A DNA stretch of 64,000 nucleotides from NCBI RefSeq assembly GCF_000018025.1, contig NC_009831.1, forward strand, positions 1,860,001 to 1,924,000, in the 5' to 3' direction. Origin of the DNA: Shewanella sediminis HAW-EB3. GTDB taxonomy: Bacteria; Pseudomonadota; Gammaproteobacteria; Enterobacterales; Shewanellaceae. The position numbers and the translations under genes are program-made. Shown here piece after piece: positions 1 to 8,807 of the stretch; position 1 is the first letter of the stretch; the number at the start of each line of letters is the position of its first letter. The notes beneath the pieces were generated by a model. It had not been told where the DNA came from. It did not search any database and worked only from the letters and a program-made list of their open reading frames with translations.

Positions 1-1132
1 CATCAAAGACAGCTCTGGAGCCTTAGTCTCGCCTCTATGTCAGAGTGCCACCTTTGTCTTTGACAGTGCCGAGCAGGGGGCATCGAGATTTGCAGGCGAT
101 GAAGCGGGTTATATTTATACTCGTCTGGGAAACCCGACGACAGCCGAACTTGAGCGAAAGATGGCTGTTTTGGAGGGGGCTGAGGCCGCCACGGCAACCG
201 CGTCGGGCATGGCGGCGGTATCATCGGCTTTATTGGCTAATTTGAGCCATGGGGATCATCTCGTCGCCTCTAAAGCCGTTTACGGTTGTACTTTCTCCTT
301 GGTGACCAGCCAACTGGTAAAGTTTGGCATTCGAGTGACGCTGGTGGATTTTAATGATCTGAACGCGGTTGCTGATGCCATAACCTCTGACACTAAAGTC
401 ATATTCTGTGAAACCCCGGTCAACCCACACCTCGATGTATTCGACCTCGATGGAATTGCAGAGATCGCGAAGCAACATGGATTGATCAGCATTGTCGATA
501 ATACCTTTATGACTCCGCTTCTTCAGCAACCACTGAGTCACGGTATCGATATCGTTATTCATAGTGCGACTAAATATTTGAACGGCCATGGTGATGTCAT
601 CGCCGGCATTATCTGTGGTTCTGATGAGCAGATTGAAAAGATTAAATATGAGACCTTGAAAGACTTAGGTGGAGTTCTTTCCCCCCATGATGCCTGGCTG
701 ATCTTAAGGGGACTTAAGACATTAGATGTACGACTCGAGCGGCATTGTGATAATGCAGAGGTGATCGCGCAATATTTACTGAATCACAATAGGGTCACCA
801 AGGTTTATTACCCGGGGATCAAGGGACATAGCGGCCACCAATTCATAGGGCAGCAGATGAAAAGAGCCGGTGGAGTCATTGCCTTCGAGCTCGATGCCAG
901 TTTGGAACAGAGCATCAAATTTATTAATGGCTTACACCTTTTTGCTATTGCCGTGAGTCTGGGTGATGCCGAATCACTTATCCAACATCCTGCATCCATG
1001 ACGCATTCTCCATACTCAGATGAAGAGAGGGAGGCTGCGGGGATTGGCGCGAGTCTGTTAAGGATCTCCGTCGGTCTGGAGTCGGTTGAAGATCTGATTG
1101 TCGACCTGGAGCAGGCTCTGTCACGAATTTAA
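1..1132 (+). CDS. megL: Methionine gamma-lyase, 5' truncated by the window edge
   Basis: PLP-dependent Cys/Met metabolism enzyme; 376 residues are visible and the reading frame is open from base 2, so the start lies before the window. Visible motifs in order: YTRLGNPT (PLP phosphate and substrate region), YGCTF with the cysteine characteristic of methionine gamma-lyases, SATKYLNGHGD containing the Schiff-base lysine, and SLGDAESLIQHPASMTHS near the C-terminus. The known reaction is L-methionine to methanethiol, 2-oxobutanoate and ammonia in the cytoplasm. Relatives with the same fold are cystathionine gamma-synthase and O-acetylhomoserine sulfhydrylase; the YGCTF cysteine and overall similarity to the remembered Pseudomonas putida enzyme favour the lyase. 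A rho-independent terminator follows directly. Confidence 0.85.
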   Translation, partial: IKDSSGALVSPLCQSATFVFDSAEQGASRFAGDEAGYIYTRLGNPTTAELERKMAVLEGAEAATATASGMAAVSSALLANLSHGDHLVASKAVYGCTFSLVTSQLVKFGIRVTLVDFNDLNAVADAITSDTKVIFCETPVNPHLDVFDLDGIAEIAKQHGLISIVDNTFMTPLLQQPLSHGIDIVIHSATKYLNGHGDVIAGIICGSDEQIEKIKYETLKDLGGVLSPHDAWLILRGLKTLDVRLERHCDNAEVIAQYLLNHNRVTKVYYPGIKGHSGHQFIGQQMKRAGGVIAFELDASLEQSIKFINGLHLFAIAVSLGDAESLIQHPASMTHSPYSDEEREAAGIGASLLRISVGLESVEDLIVDLEQALSRI

Positions 1133-1183
1133 TAGCTTAGATTTAATGCCTCAGGTTTAATAGTCCAGGCTTGCCAAAAACAC

Positions 1184-1214
1184 ACGCCGCGCTTTCCAGC
1201 ACGGCGTTTTTTTT
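1184..1214 (+). terminator. Rho-independent terminator after megL
   Basis: Stem ACGCCG/CGGCGT with an extra inner pairing around loop TTTCCA, followed by a run of eight T at 1207-1214. Confidence 0.85.
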
Positions 1215-1250
1215 ATGGGAGTGTTAATTCCAGTGTTATACCAATCGGTA

Positions 1251-2648
1251 TTAAATATTCCAGAACGTATGGGCGATGATATACAACACAAACATACTGA
1301 TAAAGTTAATGATGACACCCGCTCGCATCATCTCCGATTGTTTGATAAAGCCTGAGCCATAAACAATGGCGTTAGGTGGCGTTGCGACGGGCAGCATAAA
1401 GGCGCAAGAGGCTGCAATACCAATTAATACCGATAACATGACGGGTGATAGCCCTAGTGCCTCTGCGATTGCAGCGAACACAGGTACGAGTAGCGCGGCA
1501 CTGGCCGTATTACTGGCAAATTCGGTTAACATGACAACAAAGAAGATCACGGCAAAGGTGAAGAGTGCCATATGGGTGTTACCAAAGATATCGGTAACCC
1601 AATGTGCCAGAAAGACACTGGTTCCAGTGGCTTTCAATATTGCGCTTAAGGTTAAACCGCCACCAAACAGGATGAGTACGCCCCAGTCGGTAGTGCGTTC
1701 AATTCTCTTCCAGTCGACTAAACCAAGGCCAGCTAAGGTAACAACTGCACTTAGGGCTACTACTGTATCGAATTTTGAGATCCCGCCGAGTGCCTGTGAA
1801 ATGGGTTTACTGAATATCCAACAACACACAGTTGTAATGAAGACCAATAGGGTAAGCTTGCCTTGAAAATTTAATTTGGTCTCTGAAGTCGATAACTTAC
1901 AGATGACTGAAAGATCCGGTTTTAAGAATAGATACAGGGCAATAAGCATGGTCGGGAGCATTAAGGCTACAGTGATAAGACCAAACTCTAACCAATCACT
2001 GAAGCTTAGGCCGACTTGGGCTGCAGCGATTGCATTTGGAGGGCTACCCACTAAGGTACCAATACCACCTATGTTAGCGGAATATGCTATGCCCAGAAGC
2101 ATAAACAGGTAGGTTTTTTTATGCTCTTTAAAGTCGAGTTGCTGCAAAATGCCCAATGCGAGTGGCAGCATCATAGCAGCCGTTGCCGTATTGCTTATCC
2201 ACATGGATAACAGAGCCGTTATGCCGAACAAAAACATACAGGCAAGGCTGAGCTTGCCTTTCGATGCAGTAAGCACCCTATGGGCTATGAGCTTATCTAT
2301 TCCCTGTTGATTCAGTGCCGCAGCAAGAACGAAACCACCAAAAAAGAGGTAGATGATCGGATTGGCAAAATTACTCATTGCCGTTTTCGTTTCAAATACA
2401 CCTAATACCACGGCCAGGATAGGAATGAGTATGGCGGTGATACTGATGTGGATAGCCTCTGTCAGCCAAAGGATCGCGGCAAAGATGAGAATGGAAAGCC
2501 CTGTGTTAATGCCTTCTTCGAAAGGAAGGAAATTATAAAGCATTATAAACAGGGCTATATCGGCAAACAAAATAAGATAGTTTCTCTGTGCTTTGCTCTC
2601 TGAGGGGGTTGGCTCAGTTAAATATGCTTCGGTTTGTTCCATAGACAT
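1251..2648 (-). CDS. SLC13/DASS family sodium-dependent anion transporter
   Basis: Inner-membrane protein of 465 residues with about a dozen hydrophobic segments. Two internally repeated motifs typical of divalent-anion:sodium symporters are visible, SNTATAAMMLPLAL in the first half and ASNTASAALLVPVF in the second; they form the substrate and sodium sites in this family. Likely substrates are dicarboxylates or sulfate, and specificity cannot be read here. The ATG at 2648 is chosen because AAAGGA lies at a good distance upstream; an in-frame GTG at 2687 would add 13 residues without a clear ribosome site. Convergent with megL. Confidence 0.8.
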   Translation of the reverse strand: MSMEQTEAYLTEPTPSESKAQRNYLILFADIALFIMLYNFLPFEEGINTGLSILIFAAILWLTEAIHISITAILIPILAVVLGVFETKTAMSNFANPIIYLFFGGFVLAAALNQQGIDKLIAHRVLTASKGKLSLACMFLFGITALLSMWISNTATAAMMLPLALGILQQLDFKEHKKTYLFMLLGIAYSANIGGIGTLVGSPPNAIAAAQVGLSFSDWLEFGLITVALMLPTMLIALYLFLKPDLSVICKLSTSETKLNFQGKLTLLVFITTVCCWIFSKPISQALGGISKFDTVVALSAVVTLAGLGLVDWKRIERTTDWGVLILFGGGLTLSAILKATGTSVFLAHWVTDIFGNTHMALFTFAVIFFVVMLTEFASNTASAALLVPVFAAIAEALGLSPVMLSVLIGIAASCAFMLPVATPPNAIVYGSGFIKQSEMMRAGVIINFISMFVLYIIAHTFWNI

Positions 2649-3046
2649 TCGAATGTCCTTTATCGTTATTATCAGGATGGAACACACTAGCTCAGTCGCT
2701 CAGTTACACAAAATAAATTTGATTGTGTATTTATTACGGCTACCTAAAATTATATAGGTGAAGTAGATCTATTTTTTGTCATATTTCGTGACTTGAGAAG
2801 CGCTTTGGTGATCTAAAAAATTCTGATTGAATTTCAAAACAGGTCTTTGTTGAGTCAGTATCTGTGAATGTGAAACTTACCAATAAATTGGAAAGTGTGA
2901 TCCGGGCTTTGTTTTTGTTTGCGCCAATGATGCAGGAATCAATAGTTGGCAAGAAGTGAGCTATTGATCTACATTTGTAAAGTGGCCAGGGATTAATGGA
3001 CTGATGGCCATAAATGAATGGATTACTCACAAGAAGGAATAGAACC
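2649..3046. other. Divergent intergenic region, no gene seen
   Basis: About 400 AT-rich bases between the leftward SLC13 gene and the rightward comEA-like gene; it should contain promoters for both. A short imperfect hairpin (ACCTA/TAGGT near 2742-2760) is the only structure noticed. No convincing operator was identified. Confidence 0.4.
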
Positions 3047-3364
3047 ATGAAACACACAGTGATTACTGCGTTATTTACCGCTGCCCTATTATCTCTGAAT
3101 ATCAACATTGCCGAGGCTAAGACCAAAAGCCCGGAAGTCGATGTCGTTCAACCACAAAGCCAACATCAGAGTATCAATATCAATATCAATACCGCATCCG
3201 TTCAAGAGCTGGTCTTGCTCAATGGGATCGGCGAGTCCAAGGCACAAGCGATAATTGATTATCGTACCAGCCATGGACAGTTCGATTCCATTAACGATCT
3301 TGTCAAAGTGAAGGGCATAGGGACAAAATTAGTTGAAAAGAATAAGGGAGTGATCACTTTGTAA
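3047..3364 (+). CDS. ComEA-family helix-hairpin-helix DNA-binding protein, secreted
   Basis: 105 residues: a signal peptide (about residues 1-23, ending NIAEA), a short linker, then a ComEA-type double helix-hairpin-helix from about residue 50: INTASVQELVLLNGIGES, AQAIIDYR and VKGIGTKLVEKNKG. These GIG hairpins bind DNA backbone non-specifically. In competent bacteria the family holds incoming DNA in the periplasm; short gammaproteobacterial versions are widespread and may do the same. AAGAAGGAA at 3031-3039 supports the ATG at 3047 over an upstream in-frame codon at 3014. Transcribed alone. Confidence 0.85.
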   Translation: MKHTVITALFTAALLSLNINIAEAKTKSPEVDVVQPQSQHQSINININTASVQELVLLNGIGESKAQAIIDYRTSHGQFDSINDLVKVKGIGTKLVEKNKGVITL

Positions 3365-3456
3365 TCGAACGGAACCATCAAAGAGACCTGTTTGCCGATA
3401 TTTGCTTATAGAATCAGCAGTCGGTGCAGTTCTCTGGATATGTTTAGTTTAAAGGC

Positions 3457-3485
3457 TTGATTGCTGGGCGGGCATAGTAGATAAT
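3457..3485 (+). promoter_or_regulatory. Sigma70 promoter of the 4.5S RNA gene
   Basis: -35 TTGATT at 3457-3462, a 17-base spacer, and -10 GATAAT at 3480-3485, followed by a GC-rich discriminator (GCTCGCC, 3486-3492). GC-rich discriminators are typical of stable-RNA promoters under stringent control. Transcription would begin near 3492, leaving a leader of about 33 bases before the mature RNA. Confidence 0.65.
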
Positions 3486-3524
3486 GCTCGCCGTTCTTTG
3501 AGGTGTTTATCTCGAGAAAGCAAT

Positions 3525-3635
3525 GGTGACCCTAGGGTCCCCCCGCAATGATAACCTGTGAACTCGGCCAGGCCCGGAAGGGAGCAACCGCAGCAGGCGA
3601 CTCATGTGCCGGGGTGCGGCTCTAGGGGAGCCTCC
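3525..3635 (+). ncRNA. ffs: 4.5S signal recognition particle RNA
   Basis: Small bacterial SRP RNA of about 110 nt. The conserved Ffh-binding apical region is visible: GGCCAGGCCCGGAAGGGAGC at 3567-3586, with the GGAA tetraloop, and its returning strand GCAGCAGGC. The outer helix pairs CCCTAG near 3530 with CTAGGG near 3622. The RNA binds Ffh and delivers ribosomes making membrane proteins to FtsY. End points are approximate to a few bases. Confidence 0.93.
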
Positions 3636-3727
3636 AAACTCCCCCTCACTCTTTACACCCTATTAAATTCGACTCATTTTATCGCAGCTCTCTTTGTCTG
3701 AGATAACCGCTCTATATTTTATTCAAA

Positions 3728-3997
3728 TCACTCTTTTTCTTTGTTCAAGTTAGCCTTTAGAAATGCCCGCGACTTTTCCAATGCCGTTTGGATCTCTGAC
3801 TTCATTTCTGCGAGTTCATTGTAATCTTCGAAGAAATAGGTATCGACCAGGTGGCGAATGTACCTGACCGGAAGCTGGTTGAGTGTGACACAGCAAAGAT
3901 CAGCAAGATAATCGGCGGGTAACTCATCTAACAAGCCTTCATCGGATAATAGTTCTATTAAGAGTACTTCGTAATAATTTCGAATTTCTAGTTGCAT
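3728..3997 (-). CDS. ComFB-family protein
   Basis: 89 residues resembling the late-competence ComFB family: N-terminal NYYEVLLIELLSDE followed by LADLCCVTLNQLPVRYIRH, which matches the family core around an ALN-x-LPPRY-like motif. The usual CxC/CxxC metal-binding pattern is reduced to a single CC. ComFB-like proteins have been reported to bind cyclic di-GMP in some bacteria; whether this one does is unknown. Good ribosome site GGAGC precedes ATG 3997. It stands alone between ffs and a long intergenic stretch. Confidence 0.7.
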   Translation of the reverse strand: MQLEIRNYYEVLLIELLSDEGLLDELPADYLADLCCVTLNQLPVRYIRHLVDTYFFEDYNELAEMKSEIQTALEKSRAFLKANLNKEKE

Positions 3998-4387
3998 AGA
4001 GATGCTCCATGATAATTATCGTAATTGCTATTAGCGAAAAAGCTACTGACCATTAGTTTGCTACCATAATCGGTTTGCAGCAATAGAAATTTTACCCGGC
4101 CTTTTTGATAATTCTAGTGCCAGTTTGTGATAACTGTCTAGCTACATATTGGAAATATAACCGTTTCTGGTTTTAAAAGGGCAGGCACCATAAAAGCAAT
4201 GAGGAGAGTATAGGCATTGCGGATAGGGTAAAGGCACAAATTAGCTTGTAACTTGCGTTCTTAATTAGGTGATGAGTCACCTGTGCATGGCCGACGAGTG
4301 CTATCGAGAGTTAAGTGTTTGTGCGAAAAGTGGTGTTGAGAACTGATAACGCCAGCTCGTAGTGGCTGGCGTTTCACAAGGACTTGT
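3998..4387. other. Intergenic region, no gene seen
   Basis: 390 bases between the 3' end of the DUF2057 gene and the comFB-like gene. It holds a terminator hairpin at 4348-4373 for the DUF2057 gene and a 10-base palindrome GATAATTATC at 4011-4020 just upstream of the comFB-like start. Nothing else was recognised. Confidence 0.4.
4348..4373 (-). terminator. Hairpin terminator downstream of the DUF2057 gene
   Basis: Nine-base perfect arms AACGCCAGC/GCTGGCGTT around an eight-base loop, 15 bases past the stop of the leftward gene. The T-run on the leftward strand is weak. Confidence 0.55.
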
Positions 4388-5080
4388 TTACAGTTGTTTA
4401 ATCGCCCAGCTCATGAACTCTTTACGGGTTTCTTTATCTGCGTGTAACCACCAGTATTGAAGCATTTGTTGAGCGTGTGCAGCATCGCTTGCTTTATCGC
4501 CTGAGACAGGAGTGGGGGTTATCCCGGCGTCGATAGGTGCAGGTTTACTGACTGGTGCAGTAGGTGTCGTGGATGCGATAACGGCACCACCTGTTGCAGC
4601 AGTGGCGACACTGGCAACATCCTGGCCATTTCCGCCACCGAAGAGAGTATTTACAAATGAATCTTCAGTAAATTCGGTCTGATCGACTCTATAGCTCACC
4701 TGACCCTTATCGCTTCGTGTGATCACGACCTGGGGAGATTTTGCAAAAGTTTTTGGTTTTTTTACAAAATCGCCATCGGCAGGTTTTAGTCGGTATTCAT
4801 GATCGCCATCAACGTCAATAGCGATGATAAATGGTGATGACTTAACAAAGCTCTCACCGTCACTAAAATCATCCTCAACCATGTCATGGTAACGAATTGC
4901 AATTTTATGAGAACCATTGGTCAGTTCGAGATCGGCCTTATGATTGAATAGGCTGGTCTCTATTTTCTTCCCATCGATGGCAAGGTATTCGAACGCCATT
5001 GGAATATGCAAGTTGGCAGCCAGAACCGATGAGGAACCAAGCAGAGCGATGACTGCGGTGATTGGCTTGAGTGATTTCAT
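4388..5080 (-). CDS. DUF2057/YccT-family periplasmic protein
   Basis: 230 residues with a signal peptide (cleavage after VLAA near residue 21). The body carries the DUF2057 pattern: LHIPMAFEYLAIDGK, LELTNGSHKIAIRYHDM, then FIIAIDVDGDHEYRLKPA. The best-studied relative, E. coli YccT (CsgI), has been linked to inhibition of curli assembly; the role here is unknown. The C-terminal third has an Ala/Thr/Pro-rich linker followed by a short helical tail, QQMLQYWWLHADKETRKEF. AAGGAG precedes the ATG at 5080. Confidence 0.75.
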   Translation of the reverse strand: MKSLKPITAVIALLGSSSVLAANLHIPMAFEYLAIDGKKIETSLFNHKADLELTNGSHKIAIRYHDMVEDDFSDGESFVKSSPFIIAIDVDGDHEYRLKPADGDFVKKPKTFAKSPQVVITRSDKGQVSYRVDQTEFTEDSFVNTLFGGGNGQDVASVATAATGGAVIASTTPTAPVSKPAPIDAGITPTPVSGDKASDAAHAQQMLQYWWLHADKETRKEFMSWAIKQL

Positions 5081-5130
5081 TGTTACTCCTTAACGATAAT
5101 AATTCGGATATATATCCAAACCAAACGGAT

Positions 5131-5799
5131 CTAGTATCTTCTATTGGTTTGACTATAAGGGCGTTCAAACGCCTGAATACGCTCTTCTATATAGCTTATA
5201 GCTTGTCGGCATTTACCTAAACGTCGATGAACTAAAAGGATTTCATTTTGCATTTTGATTTTGTCAGCACTATGACAGTTTTCGAGTTCAGATTGCAAAC
5301 TTTCAATTTTCTGCTCAAATTTCTGCACCCAATTATGGTGTTTATTGAGTTCTTCATAGAGTTGATGGCTGTTCTGCATCACGCCTGCAGCAATCCAGTT
5401 GAAGCCACTGTCATTATGGGTTTTCCTGCGGCGACTGCGAGCTTGTGCGATACGTGAGGTTTTTTGTTGTTCAGCCGATTTGACCCCAAGCGTGGTCGTA
5501 TTTAAGGCTCTTCTTACCGCAGTGAACCTATCTTGTATACGCTCACAACTTACTGCGATAGTGCTTGCCGACAACTTATTTCTGAGTAACTTTTCTAACT
5601 GTTGAATACTCTTATTTATCTGCTCAATACAAGGCTTAAGTTCTGCACCGGTTTGAATGAAAAGCTCATCGTTAAAGCGTTCAGTGTCCTGAAGTAACCG
5701 TCTCTGGCCTTTGGGCAGTAAAGCGTCGTGTTGAAGCACTTCCTGTTCTAATTGTTTATGTTGGACTCTTAATCGTTTGAGTAGTTCATTTGTATTCAA
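5131..5799 (-). CDS. priC: Primosomal replication protein PriC
   Basis: 222 residues. The segment RFNDELFIQTGAELKPC and the C-terminal GKCRQAISYIEERIQAF match remembered E. coli PriC (RFDRHLFQTRATTLQAC and ARCRHALEKIENRLARL) in spacing and pattern. PriC reloads DnaB at stalled forks by a PriA-independent route. No ATG start exists; a TTG at 5799 overlaps the stop of the upstream TSUP gene as TTGA and sits nine bases after GGAG, which suggests translational coupling. A TTG at 5805 would add two residues but is too close to the GGAG. Last gene of the leftward dinG - TSUP - priC run. Confidence 0.85.
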   Translation of the reverse strand: MNTNELLKRLRVQHKQLEQEVLQHDALLPKGQRRLLQDTERFNDELFIQTGAELKPCIEQINKSIQQLEKLLRNKLSASTIAVSCERIQDRFTAVRRALNTTTLGVKSAEQQKTSRIAQARSRRRKTHNDSGFNWIAAGVMQNSHQLYEELNKHHNWVQKFEQKIESLQSELENCHSADKIKMQNEILLVHRRLGKCRQAISYIEERIQAFERPYSQTNRRY

Positions 5800-6569
5800 A
5801 ACCAAGCACTCCAGGCAAGTTTTGCTGCGGTCAATAGTACGATAGTTACAAACAGGGGCCTGATGAACTGCACCCCGAATTTTATCGCAGATCGCGCGCC
5901 AATAAACGAACCTAACATCATGCAGAGCCCCATGGATAGGCCAATTACCAGGTTGACTTTTCCCAGTGCAAAAAAGATTAACAGTGAGGTGAGGTTACTG
6001 GTGAATGTCATCGCCCTGGCCAAGCCACAGCTATGCAGAAGAGGGAGACGATGATAGGTAGTACTGCTGATTGTCCAAAAAGCGCCGGTACCAGGACCGG
6101 CAAAACCATCATAAAACCCCAATATTACCCCTTGGAGCCATTGTTTAACTGCAGTAGCCGGCTTTCTCAGTGGAGTAAAGCTGGTACAACCCATCGCATT
6201 TGGTTTTAATAGAGTATAAATAGCGATAACAATGATAATGACAGGCAGCCATTTTTCTAACCAACTCTTGTCAATCAGATAGACGATAAATGTGCCACTA
6301 ACTGCACCGATAAAGGTCGCAATAAAAGTGTGGTACCAAAGATTTGGGGTAAAGAGGTTCTTTCGATAATAGGTAAATGCGGCCATAGATGAGCCAAAGC
6401 ATGCCGCTAATTTATTCGTTCCTAAGGCTAAGTGCGGTGGGATCCCCACAGTAAGTAGCGCGGGGATAGACAATAATCCCCCTCCACCGGCAACAGCATC
6501 GATGAAACCTGCGATAAGGCCAATACCGGCTAATATGGCCCATGTTGAAGGTTCAAACAGTAAATCCAA
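5796..6569 (-). CDS. TSUP (TauE/SafE, YfcA-like) membrane transporter
   Basis: 257 residues with about eight membrane segments. It shows the family signature repeat: AGFIDAVAGGGGLLSIPALL with GTNKLAACFGS near the N-terminus and GFYDGFAGPGTGAFW in the second half. TSUP proteins export or import small sulfur or carbon anions; the substrate cannot be predicted. The start is a TTG at 6569, eight bases after the dinG stop. A second YfcA-like transporter lies at 30409. Confidence 0.8.
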   Translation of the reverse strand: MDLLFEPSTWAILAGIGLIAGFIDAVAGGGGLLSIPALLTVGIPPHLALGTNKLAACFGSSMAAFTYYRKNLFTPNLWYHTFIATFIGAVSGTFIVYLIDKSWLEKWLPVIIIVIAIYTLLKPNAMGCTSFTPLRKPATAVKQWLQGVILGFYDGFAGPGTGAFWTISSTTYHRLPLLHSCGLARAMTFTSNLTSLLIFFALGKVNLVIGLSMGLCMMLGSFIGARSAIKFGVQFIRPLFVTIVLLTAAKLAWSAWF

Positions 6570-6577
6570 AAGTATGC

Positions 6578-8656
6578 CTATTCAATTACGCGGCGAAAGG
6601 GAGGTAGAGCATCCAGTAATGATTTTCCATAGCGTTTACTGACAAGACGTCTGTCCAAAATCGTGATGCGGCCATAGTCTTGCTCTTTACGGAGTAATCT
6701 ACCACAACTTTGTATCAGTTTACGTGATGCATCCGGAATCGTCAGCTGTAGGAAGGGATTACCGCCTTTAATTTTAATGTATTCGGCATGGGCCTGCTCT
6801 ACGGGAGAGGTGGGCACAGCGAAAGGAAGCTTGGTGATGATCAGATTCGTCAGATATTCACCCGGAAGATCGAGTCCTTCTGAGAAGCTCCCGGTCCCAA
6901 AAATAATACTCGGCTCGTTTTCATCACAACGCTTCTTGTGATTGGTTAATATCTCTTGTCTCGATGCTGTACCTTGTAACTGTAATCCTGTCTTAATTTT
7001 GTTTTCAACGAGATCTGCCACTTTTTCCATCTGCCAATAGGAAGCGAATAGCACTAAGGTCGCTTGTTCACCTTCAATTAATGCCAGGATCTGTTCAGCA
7101 AGCTCTTCAGTATAACTGTCATCGGTAGGCTCAGTTTTCATTTGAGGCAAGAAGAGGGTGGCATTTTGCTCGAAATCGAATGGAGAATCTAAGGCCAGAT
7201 AACGGCTGCCATCATCGATAGAGAGCCCTACCTGGCGGGTGAAATGGTTGAAGTTATTCAACGCCCGTAATGTTGCACTGCAAAGTACAACCCCAGCCGC
7301 TTTATCCCAGAGTAATTTCTCCAGCATAAAACCGACTTCGATTGGAGAGGCGTTAAACAGGTAATCAGTTTGTTTTCCTGTGATGAGTTCAATCCAACGT
7401 GCCATAGGGGCACCCTTGGGATTATCCTCCTTCGCCATCATTTTCCACAGTTTCTGTAGGTTTTCTAATCTTTGCAACATGAAGCCGGTTTCAGTTAGCA
7501 GTTGCTCAGATTGATGTTTAGGGATATCACCATCTTTAATCGCTTCACTGAGTAATACCAACATCTTATTAAACTGTTTCAGTGCCGTTGTCGAAACGGT
7601 GGCTAAGTTTTCAGCTTGTATCATTAGGGCTTCGGGCAATTTACCATGTTCGAACCGGATACGATTTTCAGGGTTATCGAAGCGCTTAGTTTGAGAGTCG
7701 CAGTAGTGGGCTATCTGATTTAATAAGCCTGTTAGATCGGTTACATGATCTTGCATCGCCTGAGCTGGGGCGATGATATGGTTACTCTTTATTTGATTTT
7801 GTAACTTGCTACTGGTTTTATCTATTTTATCTAACCAATCTATGGCGCCCCTTAATGTAGACTGGGCACTGGAGAAGTCTCGAGCCACCATAGGCAGGTG
7901 GTGGGCTTCGTCGATAATGTAGTAGAGCTCTTCGGGATCGGGAAGAATGACGCCACCACCTAATTCCAGGTCGGCAAAAAGCAGACTGTGGTTAGCTATC
8001 AGTACATCCCAGTTGTCGATATCTTCTCTGGCTTTGTGAAATGGGCAATTTCGATGACTGGCCAATTGGCGATGACAACTGTGTTTGTCGCAGGCAATCT
8101 GCTGCCATAAATAGTCGGGCAGTTGCGAGGTCAAGGTATCGCGTTCACCGTTCCATTTCCCTTCATGATAGTCTTTTAACAGGGCTTGCAGTTGCTTTAC
8201 CTGACTATTGTCAGGCTTTGTTTGCCACATCGCCATTTGGGTGCCGTTGTCGGCGCCGATGAGCATCTCGAGTTTAGACAGACAGACGTATCTCTGCCGT
8301 CCTTTTACCAGACCGAACGTAAAATCTAATTCAGATTGCGCGAGAAAGAAGGGCAGATCTTTGTGTAAAAGCTGCTCCTGAAGGGCGACGGTTGCCGTGG
8401 CAATACAGACTTTCTTCTTACTGGCTAACGCAAGCGGAATCGAGCCTAATATATAAGCCAGAGACTTTCCGATCCCGGTTCCAGCTTCAACGACTATGAT
8501 GCGTCTATGTTTATCGTATTCACCCGCCAGGGTTTTAGATATCTCTGCGACGATATAGTTTTGTTCCCGCCTGGAGCGGAAGTCAGGTAACGCCGAAGCA
8601 ATACCTTTATATATGGTACGAATTTGAGTTTTTACGTCAGCAGATAACATGCGCAT
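6578..8656 (-). CDS. dinG: ATP-dependent DNA helicase DinG
   Basis: 692-residue superfamily 2 helicase of the XPD-like iron-sulfur class. Visible: Walker A EAGTGIGKS near residue 57, the Fe-S cysteines RYVCLSK and CDKHSCHRQLASHRNC, the DEAH-type box YYIIDEAHHLP, VLCSATL, the late motifs FGTGSFSEGLDLPG, and IQSCGRLLRKEQD. DinG unwinds D-loops, R-loops and transcription-blocked forks, and in E. coli belongs to the SOS regulon. A LexA box lies 19 bases upstream of this start. There is no obvious ribosome site before ATG 8656 or the in-frame ATG at 8650. Confidence 0.93.
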   Translation of the reverse strand: MRMLSADVKTQIRTIYKGIASALPDFRSRREQNYIVAEISKTLAGEYDKHRRIIVVEAGTGIGKSLAYILGSIPLALASKKKVCIATATVALQEQLLHKDLPFFLAQSELDFTFGLVKGRQRYVCLSKLEMLIGADNGTQMAMWQTKPDNSQVKQLQALLKDYHEGKWNGERDTLTSQLPDYLWQQIACDKHSCHRQLASHRNCPFHKAREDIDNWDVLIANHSLLFADLELGGGVILPDPEELYYIIDEAHHLPMVARDFSSAQSTLRGAIDWLDKIDKTSSKLQNQIKSNHIIAPAQAMQDHVTDLTGLLNQIAHYCDSQTKRFDNPENRIRFEHGKLPEALMIQAENLATVSTTALKQFNKMLVLLSEAIKDGDIPKHQSEQLLTETGFMLQRLENLQKLWKMMAKEDNPKGAPMARWIELITGKQTDYLFNASPIEVGFMLEKLLWDKAAGVVLCSATLRALNNFNHFTRQVGLSIDDGSRYLALDSPFDFEQNATLFLPQMKTEPTDDSYTEELAEQILALIEGEQATLVLFASYWQMEKVADLVENKIKTGLQLQGTASRQEILTNHKKRCDENEPSIIFGTGSFSEGLDLPGEYLTNLIITKLPFAVPTSPVEQAHAEYIKIKGGNPFLQLTIPDASRKLIQSCGRLLRKEQDYGRITILDRRLVSKRYGKSLLDALPPFRRVIE

Positions 8657-8674
8657 ACAAAGAGAGAAATAGAG

Positions 8675-8690
8675 CTGTACATAATAACAG
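8675..8690. promoter_or_regulatory. LexA (SOS) box between dinG and polB
   Basis: CTGT at 8675-8678 and ACAG at 8687-8690 separated by eight bases, the exact CTGT-N8-ACAG form of the gammaproteobacterial SOS box with an AT-rich centre. It lies 19 bases from the dinG start and 118 bases from the polB start, two genes that are LexA-controlled in E. coli. Confidence 0.85.
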
Positions 8691-8807
8691 TGATTGCATA
8701 GCCTTAACTAGAATTATTTAGTTTATTGAGTAATACATTATCAGATTTGGTACTAGTATCGATCACCAACGAAACGTGAGTCAGGCGTTGAGGCTTGTTT
8801 AACTGTT

